Positions 6,962 to 15,240 of a DNA stretch of 15,240 nt are shown here, piece by piece. Source of the DNA: JAIPJO01 sp035269015 (GTDB lineage: Bacteria; Patescibacteriota; Patescibacteriia; Patescibacteriales; UBA12465); the NCBI GenBank assembly GCA_035269015.1, contig DATFJU010000012.1, positions 1-15,240 on the forward strand, in the 5' to 3' direction. Each line of letters starts with the position of its first letter. The first letter of the stretch is position 1. The position numbers and the translations under genes are program-made. The notes beneath the pieces were generated by a model, which did no database searches, was not told the DNA's origin, and saw only the letters and a list, made by a program, of their open reading frames with translations.

Positions 6962-6982
6962 AAATGTATTTATTTTACTATA

Positions 6983-9637
6983 ATGAAATTTAAGTTTTCC
7001 ATTTTAATATTTGTTTTAGCGGTGTTAGGTTTTGCTTCTTTTGCATCTCCAGTGTCAGCTTTAGATGCTGGTGTTAATGCTGTTAATAATAGCATTGAAT
7101 TAGGTAACGAAGATCCAAGAGTGATAGTGGCTAGAATTATTAATATTGCTATGTTGTTTTTAGGTGTTATTGCGGTGGGTATTGTTATATTTGCGGGGTT
7201 TAAATGGATGATGGCTGGAGGAGAAGAAGAGAAAATAAGTAGTGCTAAGAAAATATTAAAAAATGGTGTTATAGGTTTAGTAATAGTGTTATCTTCTTGG
7301 GGAATAGCCAGTTTTGTTTTAAGTAGATTAATGGATGCTACTGATAATGGTGGTATAAATAATGGTGGGAGCAGTACAGGTGCAGGTGGCGTTATAGGAT
7401 CTGGTGTTATTGGCTCATGTTCAGTGCAAAGTGTATATCCCGAGCCTTCACAGCAAGATGTAGCTAGAAACACAGCTATACTTATAGAGTTTAAAGAAGA
7501 ATTAAATTTAGAAACTTTTTGTTTAGATACTAATGGAGATGGTGATTATTGTAACAGTGGTGATAAAATAAACCCTGAAAATATACATATATATGAACAA
7601 AATAATGGAGATGCTTGTGATGATGGTGATTGTGGAAATAATATAACAGATGTTTATGCCACGGTTTCTGGTGATGGTTTATCTTTCTCTTTAGTACCTG
7701 ACAAATATTTAGGCTCTTCTTCTTCAAAGACTTGGCACACTGTATATATGTCAAACGCTATAGAAAAAATTGATCAAGGTAATATATTTGATAATTGTAG
7801 TACTGATTATTTAGAATGGAGCTTTGAAGTTGGTACTTTTTTAGATTTAACACCTCCTCAAATTAGTGGTGTTTTTCCTTCACCTGATAATGGTAAGGAT
7901 AGTGTTAGTAGTACTAGTTATCAGGCTGCTACTGGTAGTATTACTGTTTCAGGGGAATTAAATACTTATACTCCAGCTAGCATTGATAGTGTTGTAAAAA
8001 ATCCTTTTGAGGGTACTTGGGATGAAGCTAGTGCTGAAATTTCTGAAAATTATCACCAACAAATTGATAATTTTACCGTTCAAAGCACAGATGGAGGTGC
8101 TCAAGCACAGTTGTTTAATAATAATGGCAATTTGGTAGCGCAAGGTGTTTTTAATAATAATATAGTAATTTTTGATAATTATTTTACCCTTACTGTTAAT
8201 GGTGACAATTATGGAGAGGGTAGTGCTTGGGAAGTTAATGTTATACCTGAAGTATTAGCTGATTCTTTAACAGTTGGCTCTCAAACTTATATTGTAAGTG
8301 AAAATGTAGGTACTAATAATATAATTTTTAGTAGTAATATCAATGAACAAGCTCAAAATATTTATATTGCCTTAAGTGGACATCCTGATGTAGAAGCTGA
8401 TATTGAAAATTATACAATTAATTTAGAAGCAAAAGTTCAGGGTGAAGATGGTAATAATATTATTTTAAATAGTTCGTCTGCTAATTTAGATATTACTCCA
8501 ATGTCTGGAGGTATAACTGGACAAGAGGTGCAAAATATTGAAGACAAAAAAGATCAACCTCGTAATTCAATCGTGCAAATTAATTTTAATGAAGCAATAA
8601 ATCCTGCAACGATCTCAGGTTCGGCTTTTAATATTTCTTCGTTTTTGAGAATTATTAATAGTAAGGAAGGAGCTAATAGTTCTGGTGATGCTTGTATAAA
8701 TGATAGCGATTGCTTGTCATATAATTGTAATGAAAATATTTGTGAAGGTAACTATTTAGATGGTGATTTTGTGGTTTCCAATCAATTTAAAACAGTTGAG
8801 TTTATTTCCAATAATGAATGTGGAGTTAATGGTTGTGGTGAAACTATCTATTGTTTGCCTGGTTCTAGTAATTTAGCTGTGGTTTTAACAGCTTCTGATT
8901 TAAGGAGCTGTGCCAGCGATGATGATTGTATTTCCTACTCACCATATAATAATTGTGAAGATGCTGGTTTAGGATATAACGTTTGCCAAGATGGTGAAGG
9001 TAATAATTATCCCTCTAGTGACCCGGGGGCAGGTTTAAGTGGTATTTTAGATGCAGCGCTTAATTCTTTAGATGGAAATAGCGATGGTGTAGCTGATGGA
9101 CCACTTAGTTTTTATTATGAAAACAATGATGATAGTGAAGGTAAAGATAATTATATGTGGAGTTTTTATATTAATGACAAAATTGAAATATCCTCACCTG
9201 AAATTATGGCCACTCGTCCTGGACTTAGTGATCAAGGGGTAAACTTAAATAATCCAGTTGAGATAGATTTTAACAAATTAATGAGCAGTAGTTCTCTCAA
9301 AACTGGCAGTGTAATAATACAGCAAGGTGATAAAGAGTATGAACATCAATTAATTAATCTTAGAGGGTCTGAACCCTATGGACTAGGTTATTGGATTAAT
9401 ACTGAAAATATTGATACAGCGCCTTTAGATGGAGAAGCTGATGTTAGCTCTGCTATTGTCAAGCATTCTTTATTTAATGATGCTTTAACCCATATTACAG
9501 ATGTTGGTTCAGGCGTTAAAGATATATATCAAAATTGTTACAAACCTAGTAGTGGCCCTGATTGTATAGCTAGTGATTTAAATCCAACTTGTTGTTCTGG
9601 TACGGCTGTTAATAGTGCAAATTGTGATAATAATTAA
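6983..9637 (+). CDS. Giant surface protein: VirB2-like pilin module plus SbsA-type Ig ectodomain
   Basis: An 884-residue protein counted from the ATG at 6983. That start gives a normal signal peptide (1-26, ending PVSA) and is preferred over an in-frame TTG at 6851 that would add 44 residues overlapping the control region. Residues 27-120 form a VirB2/TrbC-like pilin module: two membrane helices (about 51-73 and 95-116) around a cytoplasmic loop AGGEEEKISSAKK, which places both ends outside. The ectodomain appears to hold an SbsA-like Ig domain (146-290) with a calcium-type DTNGDGDY loop, a beta-rich stretch (290-425), a module resembling phage tail/sheath repeats (426-506), a second SbsA-like Ig domain broken by Cys-rich inserts (507-735), and a third (736-870). 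There is no C-terminal anchor or sorting motif. It is likely a membrane-tethered cell-surface protein; its ligand is unknown. The next gene starts 12 bp downstream. No Shine-Dalgarno is seen. Confidence 0.85.
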   Translation: MKFKFSILIFVLAVLGFASFASPVSALDAGVNAVNNSIELGNEDPRVIVARIINIAMLFLGVIAVGIVIFAGFKWMMAGGEEEKISSAKKILKNGVIGLVIVLSSWGIASFVLSRLMDATDNGGINNGGSSTGAGGVIGSGVIGSCSVQSVYPEPSQQDVARNTAILIEFKEELNLETFCLDTNGDGDYCNSGDKINPENIHIYEQNNGDACDDGDCGNNITDVYATVSGDGLSFSLVPDKYLGSSSSKTWHTVYMSNAIEKIDQGNIFDNCSTDYLEWSFEVGTFLDLTPPQISGVFPSPDNGKDSVSSTSYQAATGSITVSGELNTYTPASIDSVVKNPFEGTWDEASAEISENYHQQIDNFTVQSTDGGAQAQLFNNNGNLVAQGVFNNNIVIFDNYFTLTVNGDNYGEGSAWEVNVIPEVLADSLTVGSQTYIVSENVGTNNIIFSSNINEQAQNIYIALSGHPDVEADIENYTINLEAKVQGEDGNNIILNSSSANLDITPMSGGITGQEVQNIEDKKDQPRNSIVQINFNEAINPATISGSAFNISSFLRIINSKEGANSSGDACINDSDCLSYNCNENICEGNYLDGDFVVSNQFKTVEFISNNECGVNGCGETIYCLPGSSNLAVVLTASDLRSCASDDDCISYSPYNNCEDAGLGYNVCQDGEGNNYPSSDPGAGLSGILDAALNSLDGNSDGVADGPLSFYYENNDDSEGKDNYMWSFYINDKIEISSPEIMATRPGLSDQGVNLNNPVEIDFNKLMSSSSLKTGSVIIQQGDKEYEHQLINLRGSEPYGLGYWINTENIDTAPLDGEADVSSAIVKHSLFNDALTHITDVGSGVKDIYQNCYKPSSGPDCIASDLNPTCCSGTAVNSANCDNN
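7058..7345 (+). repeat. Pilin-module direct repeat, copy 1
   Basis: This 288-bp stretch encodes residues 26-121 of the first surface protein. It matches 9731-10018 without gaps, with about 17 differences by hand alignment (about 94% identity). Identity stops sharply at both ends: the signal peptides and ectodomains are unrelated. Confidence 0.93.
8258..8500 (+). other. Encoded phage-tail/sheath-like beta module
   Basis: Residues 426-506 of the first surface protein read ADSLTVGSQTYIV, then an alternating segment with NINEQAQNIYIAL, then INLEAKVQGEDGNNIIL. The order 'TVxGxTYxF ... spaced N-terminal helix ... LxAKxxGxxGNxI' is the pattern I know from beta modules common in phage tail sheath/tube and related surface proteins. 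This is a resemblance by eye, not a domain hit. Confidence 0.45.
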
Positions 9638-9649
9638 TACAAAAACACA

Positions 9650-12600
9650 ATGTTTAAGAGAAAAATTAATATATTAATATTACTAGTTATAGCTTTATCT
9701 TTATTCATATTACCGGTAGAGCCAGTTCAAGCTTTAGATGCTGGTGTTAATGCTGTTAATAATAGCATTGAATTGGGTAATGAAGATCCAAGAGCAGTAG
9801 TGGGTAGGATTATTAATATAGCTATGTTGTTTTTAGGTGTTATTGCAGTAGGTATTATTGTGTTTGCTGGGTTTAAATGGATGATGGCTGGAGGAGAGGA
9901 AGAAAAAATAAGTAGTGCTAAGAGAATATTAAAAAATGGTGTTATAGGTTTAGTAATAGTGTTATCTTCTTGGGGAATAGCTAGTTTTGTTTTAAGTAGA
10001 TTAATGGATGCTACTGATCCAGGAAGTGGATCTGGGGTTAGTTGCACTAGCGGTGAAGTAGTTGAATGTGGTTGTGATGGAGTTAGAACTTGTATTGATG
10101 GTTCTTGGGGGCTTTGTGTAGGTTCTGACTGTGGTTCTGGCAGTGGAGAGTCTTGTGATGGTAATCCTTTAACTCAAAATGTTTGTGAACAAGATGATAG
10201 CATTTGCGATGATAATTCATTTTGTAATCAAGATTGTCTTTGTGAGGAGTTGGGTGGAGCTGGTGATGCTTGTGAGGCTGACCCAAACAGTGAAGAAGGT
10301 GTTTGTAGTGAACCTAGTGATAATATGTGTGGAGATTATTTAACTTGTGATGCAGACACCTGTACTTGTCAAGGTTCTCCGATAATTACAGGCATAAGTC
10401 CTTATGGAGGGTTTTGTGAAAATAATGTTAACTCTCCTTGTTTGCAAGATTCAGATTGTAGCGTTGAGGGAGATGTTTGTAATTTAGAAACACCAAATGG
10501 TGCTAGTGGTAATTTAATTAGTATACATGGATATAATTTTTCAACTAGCACAGAAGTTGTATTTTTAGCTAACATAGATAATGAAAACGATGATGCGTTA
10601 GCTGTTGATCCTAGTCAATTTAATGAAAATTGTAGTGGACTTATAAGTAATAATTTAATCATTGCTGTAGTTCCAAGTGGGGCTAATTCAGGACCCATTG
10701 CAGTAAGAAACACTGATGATAATTTGTTTGATAATACTTATAATGATTCAGGACCATACATAGATGACTTTATTGTTAATAATATTGAACGTCCTGGACT
10801 TTGTACTTTAAATCCTGAAGGAGGTGTTTTAACTGATGAGGTTTTATATCAAGGTTTGAAACTAAGCGCTAGTGATGCTTATTTTGGAACTTATGACCAA
10901 AAATCTAGAGGTCTCAGTTCTAATTTTGTTGAAAGTAGTGGTACAACTTTAGTTCCTAATATTCAAGAAGGAGATATGACAAGTTTTGTTATGAAAGAAG
11001 TTAGTGGGTTCCCTGTAAAGAGTAACTATCTTGATTTCTCTAAAGAAGCTGAAGCTGATACAGGTCCATATATTAATTCTTTTTCACCAAGCAGTGGAGC
11101 GCCTGGACAGTATGTAAGTATTAAAGGTTCTGGTTTTGGTAATGTTAGAGGTTTTAATCAAGTACTCTTTGGTAATTATGAAGCTAGTTATAATTTTCCT
11201 AGTGTTTGTCAGTCTTCTATTTGGGGTGATAAAGAAGTGATTGTAAAAGTGCCTGAGAATGCTGAAAACGGAACCTATGCTATTAACATGCAAATAGATG
11301 AGTGGGAAATTAACTCAAATGAAGCTAATCCTAATGCTTTTACAGTAGATAATACTCAAGAATTAAAACCTAGTTTATGTAAAATTGAACCAATTAGAGG
11401 TCCTACTAATTCTCCAGTTACTTTATATGGAGAATATTTTGGTGAAATTTCTACCCAAGCAACAGTTAGGTTTTATTATAATCAAAATCAAAATTCTGAA
11501 ATTATAGCAGAAAGTGATTATTTATATATGGAAACTCAGGTTCCACAGGATGCTAGCACTGGGCCAGTTCGTGTTATAAAAAACTCTGTAACAGGTAATT
11601 CTTTAGATTTTTCTGTTGGTCAATGTGAGGTTAATGATGATTGTGGTACGCAAATATGTTGTCCATCAGGAACATACAAAGAAGGCAGATGTGAAGTTGA
11701 GGGATTAGGTGATAATATTTATGAAAACTGTTTTGTGGATATACCTAGCTCAATATATCAATGGGATTTTAGCACTGGTTGGGAAGGTAGTTCCACTGAT
11801 ACTGTTGAGGACTATTATAGTTGTGAAGGAATGGCGGAAGCTATGGGTGCCTGTCAGGTGGATGAATTCTGTCCTAATTCGCCTGGGCAATGCTCTATAT
11901 ATCCTGGAGGCGGTCAAACTATTATTAGTGAATGTGATTATAGCTGTGATTTTTATGATGGTTGTAATGATGGAAATAATTGTCTTTATGATAATAATTT
12001 AGACAAATGTGTCTTAGAAGCTAGCAGTTGTTCCTTATCAGGGGAAATGTCATATGATTTAGGAGATGAAACATTTTATGCTTATCAAACTTGCCAAGAA
12101 TATAATAATAATTATCATTGGCAAATTAATGTAGATACTTCTTGTCCTGAAAATTGGACCAATATAGGAGACGGTACTTGTGTTGATGAAACTAATATTT
12201 GTTCAGCATGTGAAGATAGTAATTTAACTTGTGTTGATGATACAGAAGGTGGTGGAGTTTGTGCGACTGCTACTATCTGTGGCAGTGGTGCAACTTGTAG
12301 TGCTGATGATAATTGTGTAATTGATGATAATTCTAGTTGTGAATGTTGTTGTGAAATTGGTGAAAGCGAAAGAGATTGTTGTGCACCTTTAAATTGTGAA
12401 AATTCTTGTGGTAGCGATAGAGCAGAAGGAGAAGATACTGATACTTATGGATATTGTTCAGGTTGTGCAGCTGCTGGAAATACTCAAGCAGAACAAGATG
12501 AAGCTTGCAACTGTCTTACTACCAGTGGTAAATTTTGTGATGCTACAGAATACTCAGAAGGTATTTGTGTAGATTGTGAAGATTTATCTACTCCAGAACT

Positions 12601-15175
12601 TTGTACAGCTCATGGTAGTAGTTGTTGTTATGATAGTGTAAATGAAACTTGTAGAGGCATTGGTGACACTGGTGTTATTGAGGATGAAGCTAGTAGTTTT
12701 ACTGGTTATTGTGCTTATTATAGTTGTGATCAGGATAGTGTAACTTGTAATATTGGTACTCCAAGCAATATAGGGGATTATACTGACCCTACAACTTGTA
12801 CAGAAAATTGTAGTGATGAAGATCCTTGTCTAGGTTTGCCTGAAAATCAATGCGCAGAAGATACTAATTGTTGTTTTGATATTCAAGCAGAAGAAGGAGC
12901 TGGAGCATGTAGGTCGGGTGATGAAATGGGTGGTGAAGGAGATGAAGCATCTTATTGTGCTTATTATAATTGTCTAACAGGTGAAGATAGTGATTTATGT
13001 GATGGAGGAAATCCTAACCCTTATTTCCAATATGAAGATAAATTAACTTGTCAAGATGCTTGTGCAAATAACACTAATTCTAATTTAGGAGCTAGTTGTG
13101 CTAGTGAAGAAGAGGATGTTTGCGACACTTTTGTTTGCGGATCTCCTTTTGCCTGTTTAGCTCAAGATGGTAGCCCTGCTAGTAGTAGTGATTGTGGATT
13201 TTGTTGTTGTAATCCAAATAATACTAGTACTAATCCAGAAGCTCCTGATTATGATAGTTGTTTAGATATAAATACTAATTTAAACTGTGAAGCTAACCAA
13301 ACACCTTGTGATGGAGAAAACAGAGGCTTGTGTTGTGGTTGTAGTGCTGATAGTCAATGTGGTAATGATCAAGCTGGTTGTGGTCTTGATACTTGTTGTA
13401 GGAATAGACCGCGAGTTGATAGAGATGAAGGAGTAAGTCCTAGTCATATGCAACCTGATGTATGTAGAAATACTTTAATTAGTGTTCCTTTTGATCAAAA
13501 AATGGATAGAAGTAGTTTTAATAATAATATACTTTTGTTAGCAGAATATAATTATGGCACACCGTGTCCTGCCGGTACATTTTTGGCTAATAAAGATTTA
13601 GAAGCACCTAAGTTTGTCTGGTGGAAAAAATTAAAATCAAATATTAGTAAACGCTTAGTGCCTATTTTAGATAGATTTAATTTAAATAATGTTAGCAGGA
13701 CTTTGGCTGAGTGGAATTCTATGCCTACCGAGAGTGATCTCTACTGTTTAGTACCGGGTGTTGTTGGTCAAGAAACTAGTCCTGATGGAAGTACCACTTT
13801 AACATATTCTCCTAACAAGGTACTTGATGCTGACACAATTCATTATGTAATTGTAAAGGGTGACGAGGACCTTGATAGTAGCACAGGTGTAAAGAGTTAT
13901 CAGAATATAGGTATGAATGAAGATGGTTACTTGGATGCAAATATAGGTGATTATGTAGAAGGAGAAAATCTTTATTTTAATGGTATAAATTATCCTAATT
14001 CATATATTTGGAAATTTGAAACCTTAAAAGATCAAGGTGATGATCCGGGTATTTGTAAGATAGATTATGTTAGAACTGAGCCCGATGCATATTTATTTAG
14101 CACTACTCAAAATAGTTTAGAAGAAGATGATAATGATCCTACTGATAGTACTTACGATACAGTAAAAGATAGGGATAAAGAATATCATGCTAAAGCTTTC
14201 AGTATTGATGGACAAAGGTTATCCAGAACAAGTGTTTATGATTGGGATTGGAACTGGTATATAGATAATATCGATGTACTTAAGTTTATTAATCAAAATT
14301 CTGCTCAAGTTGAGAGTTATAGTGATAAACAATTAGTGGGTACAGCTGATAATATTACTGATGGGCAAACCTTTGTTAAGGCTACTGTAGATATGAGCAG
14401 TTATACTGATAATATTACTACTGATGGTGATGCTTCTTCACATGCTGTGTCAGCTTATGTATTTATTTGTAATAATCCTTGGCCTGCTCCAGATCCTGTT
14501 ACTAATGCTTGGAGTCCATGGATGGATGCTTCTAATAACTGTACTTTAGCAGATGAAGAATGTGAAAGTTATAATTATAATTTCTATTATTGTAGAGATG
14601 CTGGTGAGGAGGGGACTTATGATGATCTACCAGCAATCATTGATGAAAATGCAGTGATTAGAGGTTCAAGTAAGATATGTTCAGATGGTAGTGGCCCATG
14701 CTCTACTAGTGATGATTGTGTTAGTTCAGAAGCTCAATGTGTTTGGGATGTTTTAAAGGAATCTTATTTCTTTAGAGAGGCGGTGCCAGATATTGGTACA
14801 ATTTCTCAAGTTAGTGATTTAGAAACAGGTGGAAGTCTTAAAGTTTCTTGGACTTCAGGCTCTTACCTGGTTAACAATTATATTTTATATTATAGAGATA
14901 AGCAAAGCGAAACCTATGACTTTGTAGAAGTTGCTTTAGATGGAAGCTCTAATCCCGATAATCCTAATGCTGGTCAGGCTTGTACTCAGGATGGGGAAAT
15001 TAATAATTGTAATTATGTAGTAAATAATTTAGAAGATAATAAAACCTATTACTTTAAGATAAGTGCTATTACTGACACTGGAGCAGAAAGCCCCTTATCC
15101 AATGAAGTTATAGGTATTCCCACCGACAAAGAAGCTCCGAGCGCTCCACTGGGTCTAGGCGCTGAACATTATTAA
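9650..15175 (+). CDS. Giant Cys-rich surface protein: VirB2-like pilin module, IPT/TIG repeats, fibronectin III
   Basis: An 1841-residue secreted protein. The signal peptide is 1-28 (ending PVQA). Residues 29-123 are the same two-helix VirB2-like module as in the preceding gene, placing the rest outside the cell. In order follow a Cys-rich linker (about 130-242), four IPT/TIG-like Ig domains (about 243-380, 381-470, 471-575, 576-658; clearest at GPYINSFSPSSGAPGQYVSI), a cysteine-rich region (about 659-1252), an SbsA-like Ig domain (1253-1475) with VCRNTLISVPFDQKMD, a further beta region, a segment with YNFYYCRDAG and DDLP, and a fibronectin III domain (about 1714-1825). I count about 118 cysteines in all, often as CC or CCC, so extensive disulfides are likely. 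It ends just as a second fibronectin-like strand begins. The first IPT domain is interrupted by a Cys insert. Adhesion or host contact is an inference. There is no Shine-Dalgarno, and the gap to the upstream gene is 12 bp. Confidence 0.85.
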   Translation: MFKRKINILILLVIALSLFILPVEPVQALDAGVNAVNNSIELGNEDPRAVVGRIINIAMLFLGVIAVGIIVFAGFKWMMAGGEEEKISSAKRILKNGVIGLVIVLSSWGIASFVLSRLMDATDPGSGSGVSCTSGEVVECGCDGVRTCIDGSWGLCVGSDCGSGSGESCDGNPLTQNVCEQDDSICDDNSFCNQDCLCEELGGAGDACEADPNSEEGVCSEPSDNMCGDYLTCDADTCTCQGSPIITGISPYGGFCENNVNSPCLQDSDCSVEGDVCNLETPNGASGNLISIHGYNFSTSTEVVFLANIDNENDDALAVDPSQFNENCSGLISNNLIIAVVPSGANSGPIAVRNTDDNLFDNTYNDSGPYIDDFIVNNIERPGLCTLNPEGGVLTDEVLYQGLKLSASDAYFGTYDQKSRGLSSNFVESSGTTLVPNIQEGDMTSFVMKEVSGFPVKSNYLDFSKEAEADTGPYINSFSPSSGAPGQYVSIKGSGFGNVRGFNQVLFGNYEASYNFPSVCQSSIWGDKEVIVKVPENAENGTYAINMQIDEWEINSNEANPNAFTVDNTQELKPSLCKIEPIRGPTNSPVTLYGEYFGEISTQATVRFYYNQNQNSEIIAESDYLYMETQVPQDASTGPVRVIKNSVTGNSLDFSVGQCEVNDDCGTQICCPSGTYKEGRCEVEGLGDNIYENCFVDIPSSIYQWDFSTGWEGSSTDTVEDYYSCEGMAEAMGACQVDEFCPNSPGQCSIYPGGGQTIISECDYSCDFYDGCNDGNNCLYDNNLDKCVLEASSCSLSGEMSYDLGDETFYAYQTCQEYNNNYHWQINVDTSCPENWTNIGDGTCVDETNICSACEDSNLTCVDDTEGGGVCATATICGSGATCSADDNCVIDDNSSCECCCEIGESERDCCAPLNCENSCGSDRAEGEDTDTYGYCSGCAAAGNTQAEQDEACNCLTTSGKFCDATEYSEGICVDCEDLSTPELCTAHGSSCCYDSVNETCRGIGDTGVIEDEASSFTGYCAYYSCDQDSVTCNIGTPSNIGDYTDPTTCTENCSDEDPCLGLPENQCAEDTNCCFDIQAEEGAGACRSGDEMGGEGDEASYCAYYNCLTGEDSDLCDGGNPNPYFQYEDKLTCQDACANNTNSNLGASCASEEEDVCDTFVCGSPFACLAQDGSPASSSDCGFCCCNPNNTSTNPEAPDYDSCLDINTNLNCEANQTPCDGENRGLCCGCSADSQCGNDQAGCGLDTCCRNRPRVDRDEGVSPSHMQPDVCRNTLISVPFDQKMDRSSFNNNILLLAEYNYGTPCPAGTFLANKDLEAPKFVWWKKLKSNISKRLVPILDRFNLNNVSRTLAEWNSMPTESDLYCLVPGVVGQETSPDGSTTLTYSPNKVLDADTIHYVIVKGDEDLDSSTGVKSYQNIGMNEDGYLDANIGDYVEGENLYFNGINYPNSYIWKFETLKDQGDDPGICKIDYVRTEPDAYLFSTTQNSLEEDDNDPTDSTYDTVKDRDKEYHAKAFSIDGQRLSRTSVYDWDWNWYIDNIDVLKFINQNSAQVESYSDKQLVGTADNITDGQTFVKATVDMSSYTDNITTDGDASSHAVSAYVFICNNPWPAPDPVTNAWSPWMDASNNCTLADEECESYNYNFYYCRDAGEEGTYDDLPAIIDENAVIRGSSKICSDGSGPCSTSDDCVSSEAQCVWDVLKESYFFREAVPDIGTISQVSDLETGGSLKVSWTSGSYLVNNYILYYRDKQSETYDFVEVALDGSSNPDNPNAGQACTQDGEINNCNYVVNNLEDNKTYYFKISAITDTGAESPLSNEVIGIPTDKEAPSAPLGLGAEHY
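9731..10018 (+). repeat. Pilin-module direct repeat, copy 2
   Basis: Second copy of the 288-bp module at 7058-7345. About 10 of the 17 differences are synonymous, and the two encoded modules differ at six residues, all conservative or small. The signal peptide coding sequence just upstream is unrelated to that of copy 1. Confidence 0.93.
12572..13072 (+). repeat. Two tandem Cys-rich protein repeats of about 81 and 86 residues
   Basis: Unit 1 (12572-12814) and unit 2 (12815-13072) share the order of landmarks: an opening Cys-x-x-Leu, a CC followed by aromatic-Asp (SSCCYD / TNCCFD), a C-R dipeptide, DEAS, then CAYYSC / CAYYNC, and a closing TC-x3-C (TCTENC / TCQDAC). The DNA has diverged, so this is an older internal duplication. 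Confidence 0.75.
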
Positions 15176-15178
15176 TAT

Positions 15179-15240
15179 ATGAGAAAAAAAATCTATAAAA
15201 ATTATTTAATTTTGTCTTTAACTGTTTTAAGTATTTTGGC
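15179..15240 (+). CDS. Start of a third secreted protein (3' truncated)
   Basis: An ATG three bases after the preceding stop opens a frame to the window end: MRKKIYKNYLILSLTVLSIL. A basic start followed by a hydrophobic run is the beginning of a signal peptide or membrane anchor. The tight spacing puts it in the same operon as the two surface proteins. Only 20 full codons are visible, so it is not known whether it carries the same pilin module. As elsewhere in the window there is no Shine-Dalgarno. Confidence 0.6.
   Translation, partial: MRKKIYKNYLILSLTVLSIL

Noticed and set aside
6851..6982. N-terminal extension of the first surface protein from a TTG start
   Set aside because: It would overlap the divergent promoters and bury the signal peptide 44 residues in. 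The ATG at 6983 gives a normal signal peptide matching that of the neighbouring paralogue.
6979..6984. TATAAT overlapping the ATG of the first surface protein
   Set aside because: It would start transcription inside the coding sequence, and no -35 lies at the right distance.
6970..7473. Minus-strand open frame opposite the first pilin module, with a similar one at 9727-10047
   Set aside because: The two resemble each other only because the pilin modules on the plus strand are duplicated. They have no initiation context and no recognisable domains.
12572..13072. CRISPR-like or satellite DNA repeat
   Set aside because: The repetition is at protein level only; the DNA copies are diverged, in frame and inside a coding region.
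1..15240. Alternative genetic code with TGA read as glycine, as in some Patescibacteria
   Set aside because: All genes are intact under the standard code with no in-frame TGA, and glycine uses GGN codons. The lack of TGA stops among nine genes is too small a sample in A/T-rich DNA.

Overview
The window is strongly A+T-rich and gene-dense. I read it as a chromosomal piece of a Candidate Phyla Radiation (Patescibacteria) genome, possibly a Falkowbacteria/Moranbacteria-like lineage (low confidence at that rank). The reasons are a UvrD-type helicase fused to a C-terminal RecB-like nuclease, a short Rel protein without C-terminal regulatory domains, near-absence of Shine-Dalgarno sites, and very large secreted proteins that begin with a VirB2/TrbC-like two-helix pilin module. 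The standard code fits: no TGA lies inside any gene, and all nine visible stops are TAA or TAG.

Layout. 1-1056: 3' end of a helicase-nuclease gene. 1140-2159: ruvB, followed by an intrinsic terminator. 2348-2989: a LexA/UmuD-family self-cleaving repressor behind a near-perfect sigma70-type promoter. 3073-4979: lepB-hisS operon from an extended -10 promoter. 5035-5262: rpsU (bS21), the only gene here with a clear Shine-Dalgarno. 5286-5316: a bidirectional terminator between rpsU and the convergent gene. 6842-5340 (minus): rel. 6843-6982: divergent control region. 6983-9637 and 9650-15175: two giant surface proteins in tandem. 15179 to the end: start of a third secreted protein.

How the parts relate. 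The first three genes form a DNA repair and recombination set (helicase-nuclease, Holliday-junction motor, SOS-type repressor). lepB, hisS, rpsU and rel are housekeeping genes for secretion, translation and the stringent response. The right-hand 8 kb is the accessory part. Two proteins share an almost identical signal-peptide-proximal pilin module (about 94% DNA identity over 288 bp) but carry entirely different ectodomains. One has SbsA-like Ig domains and a phage-tail-like beta module. The other has IPT/TIG repeats, about 590 residues of cysteine-rich sequence, and a fibronectin III domain. This modular anchor-plus-exchangeable-ectodomain operon is the most likely new biology in the window. 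All calls come from reading the sequence; no database search was run.
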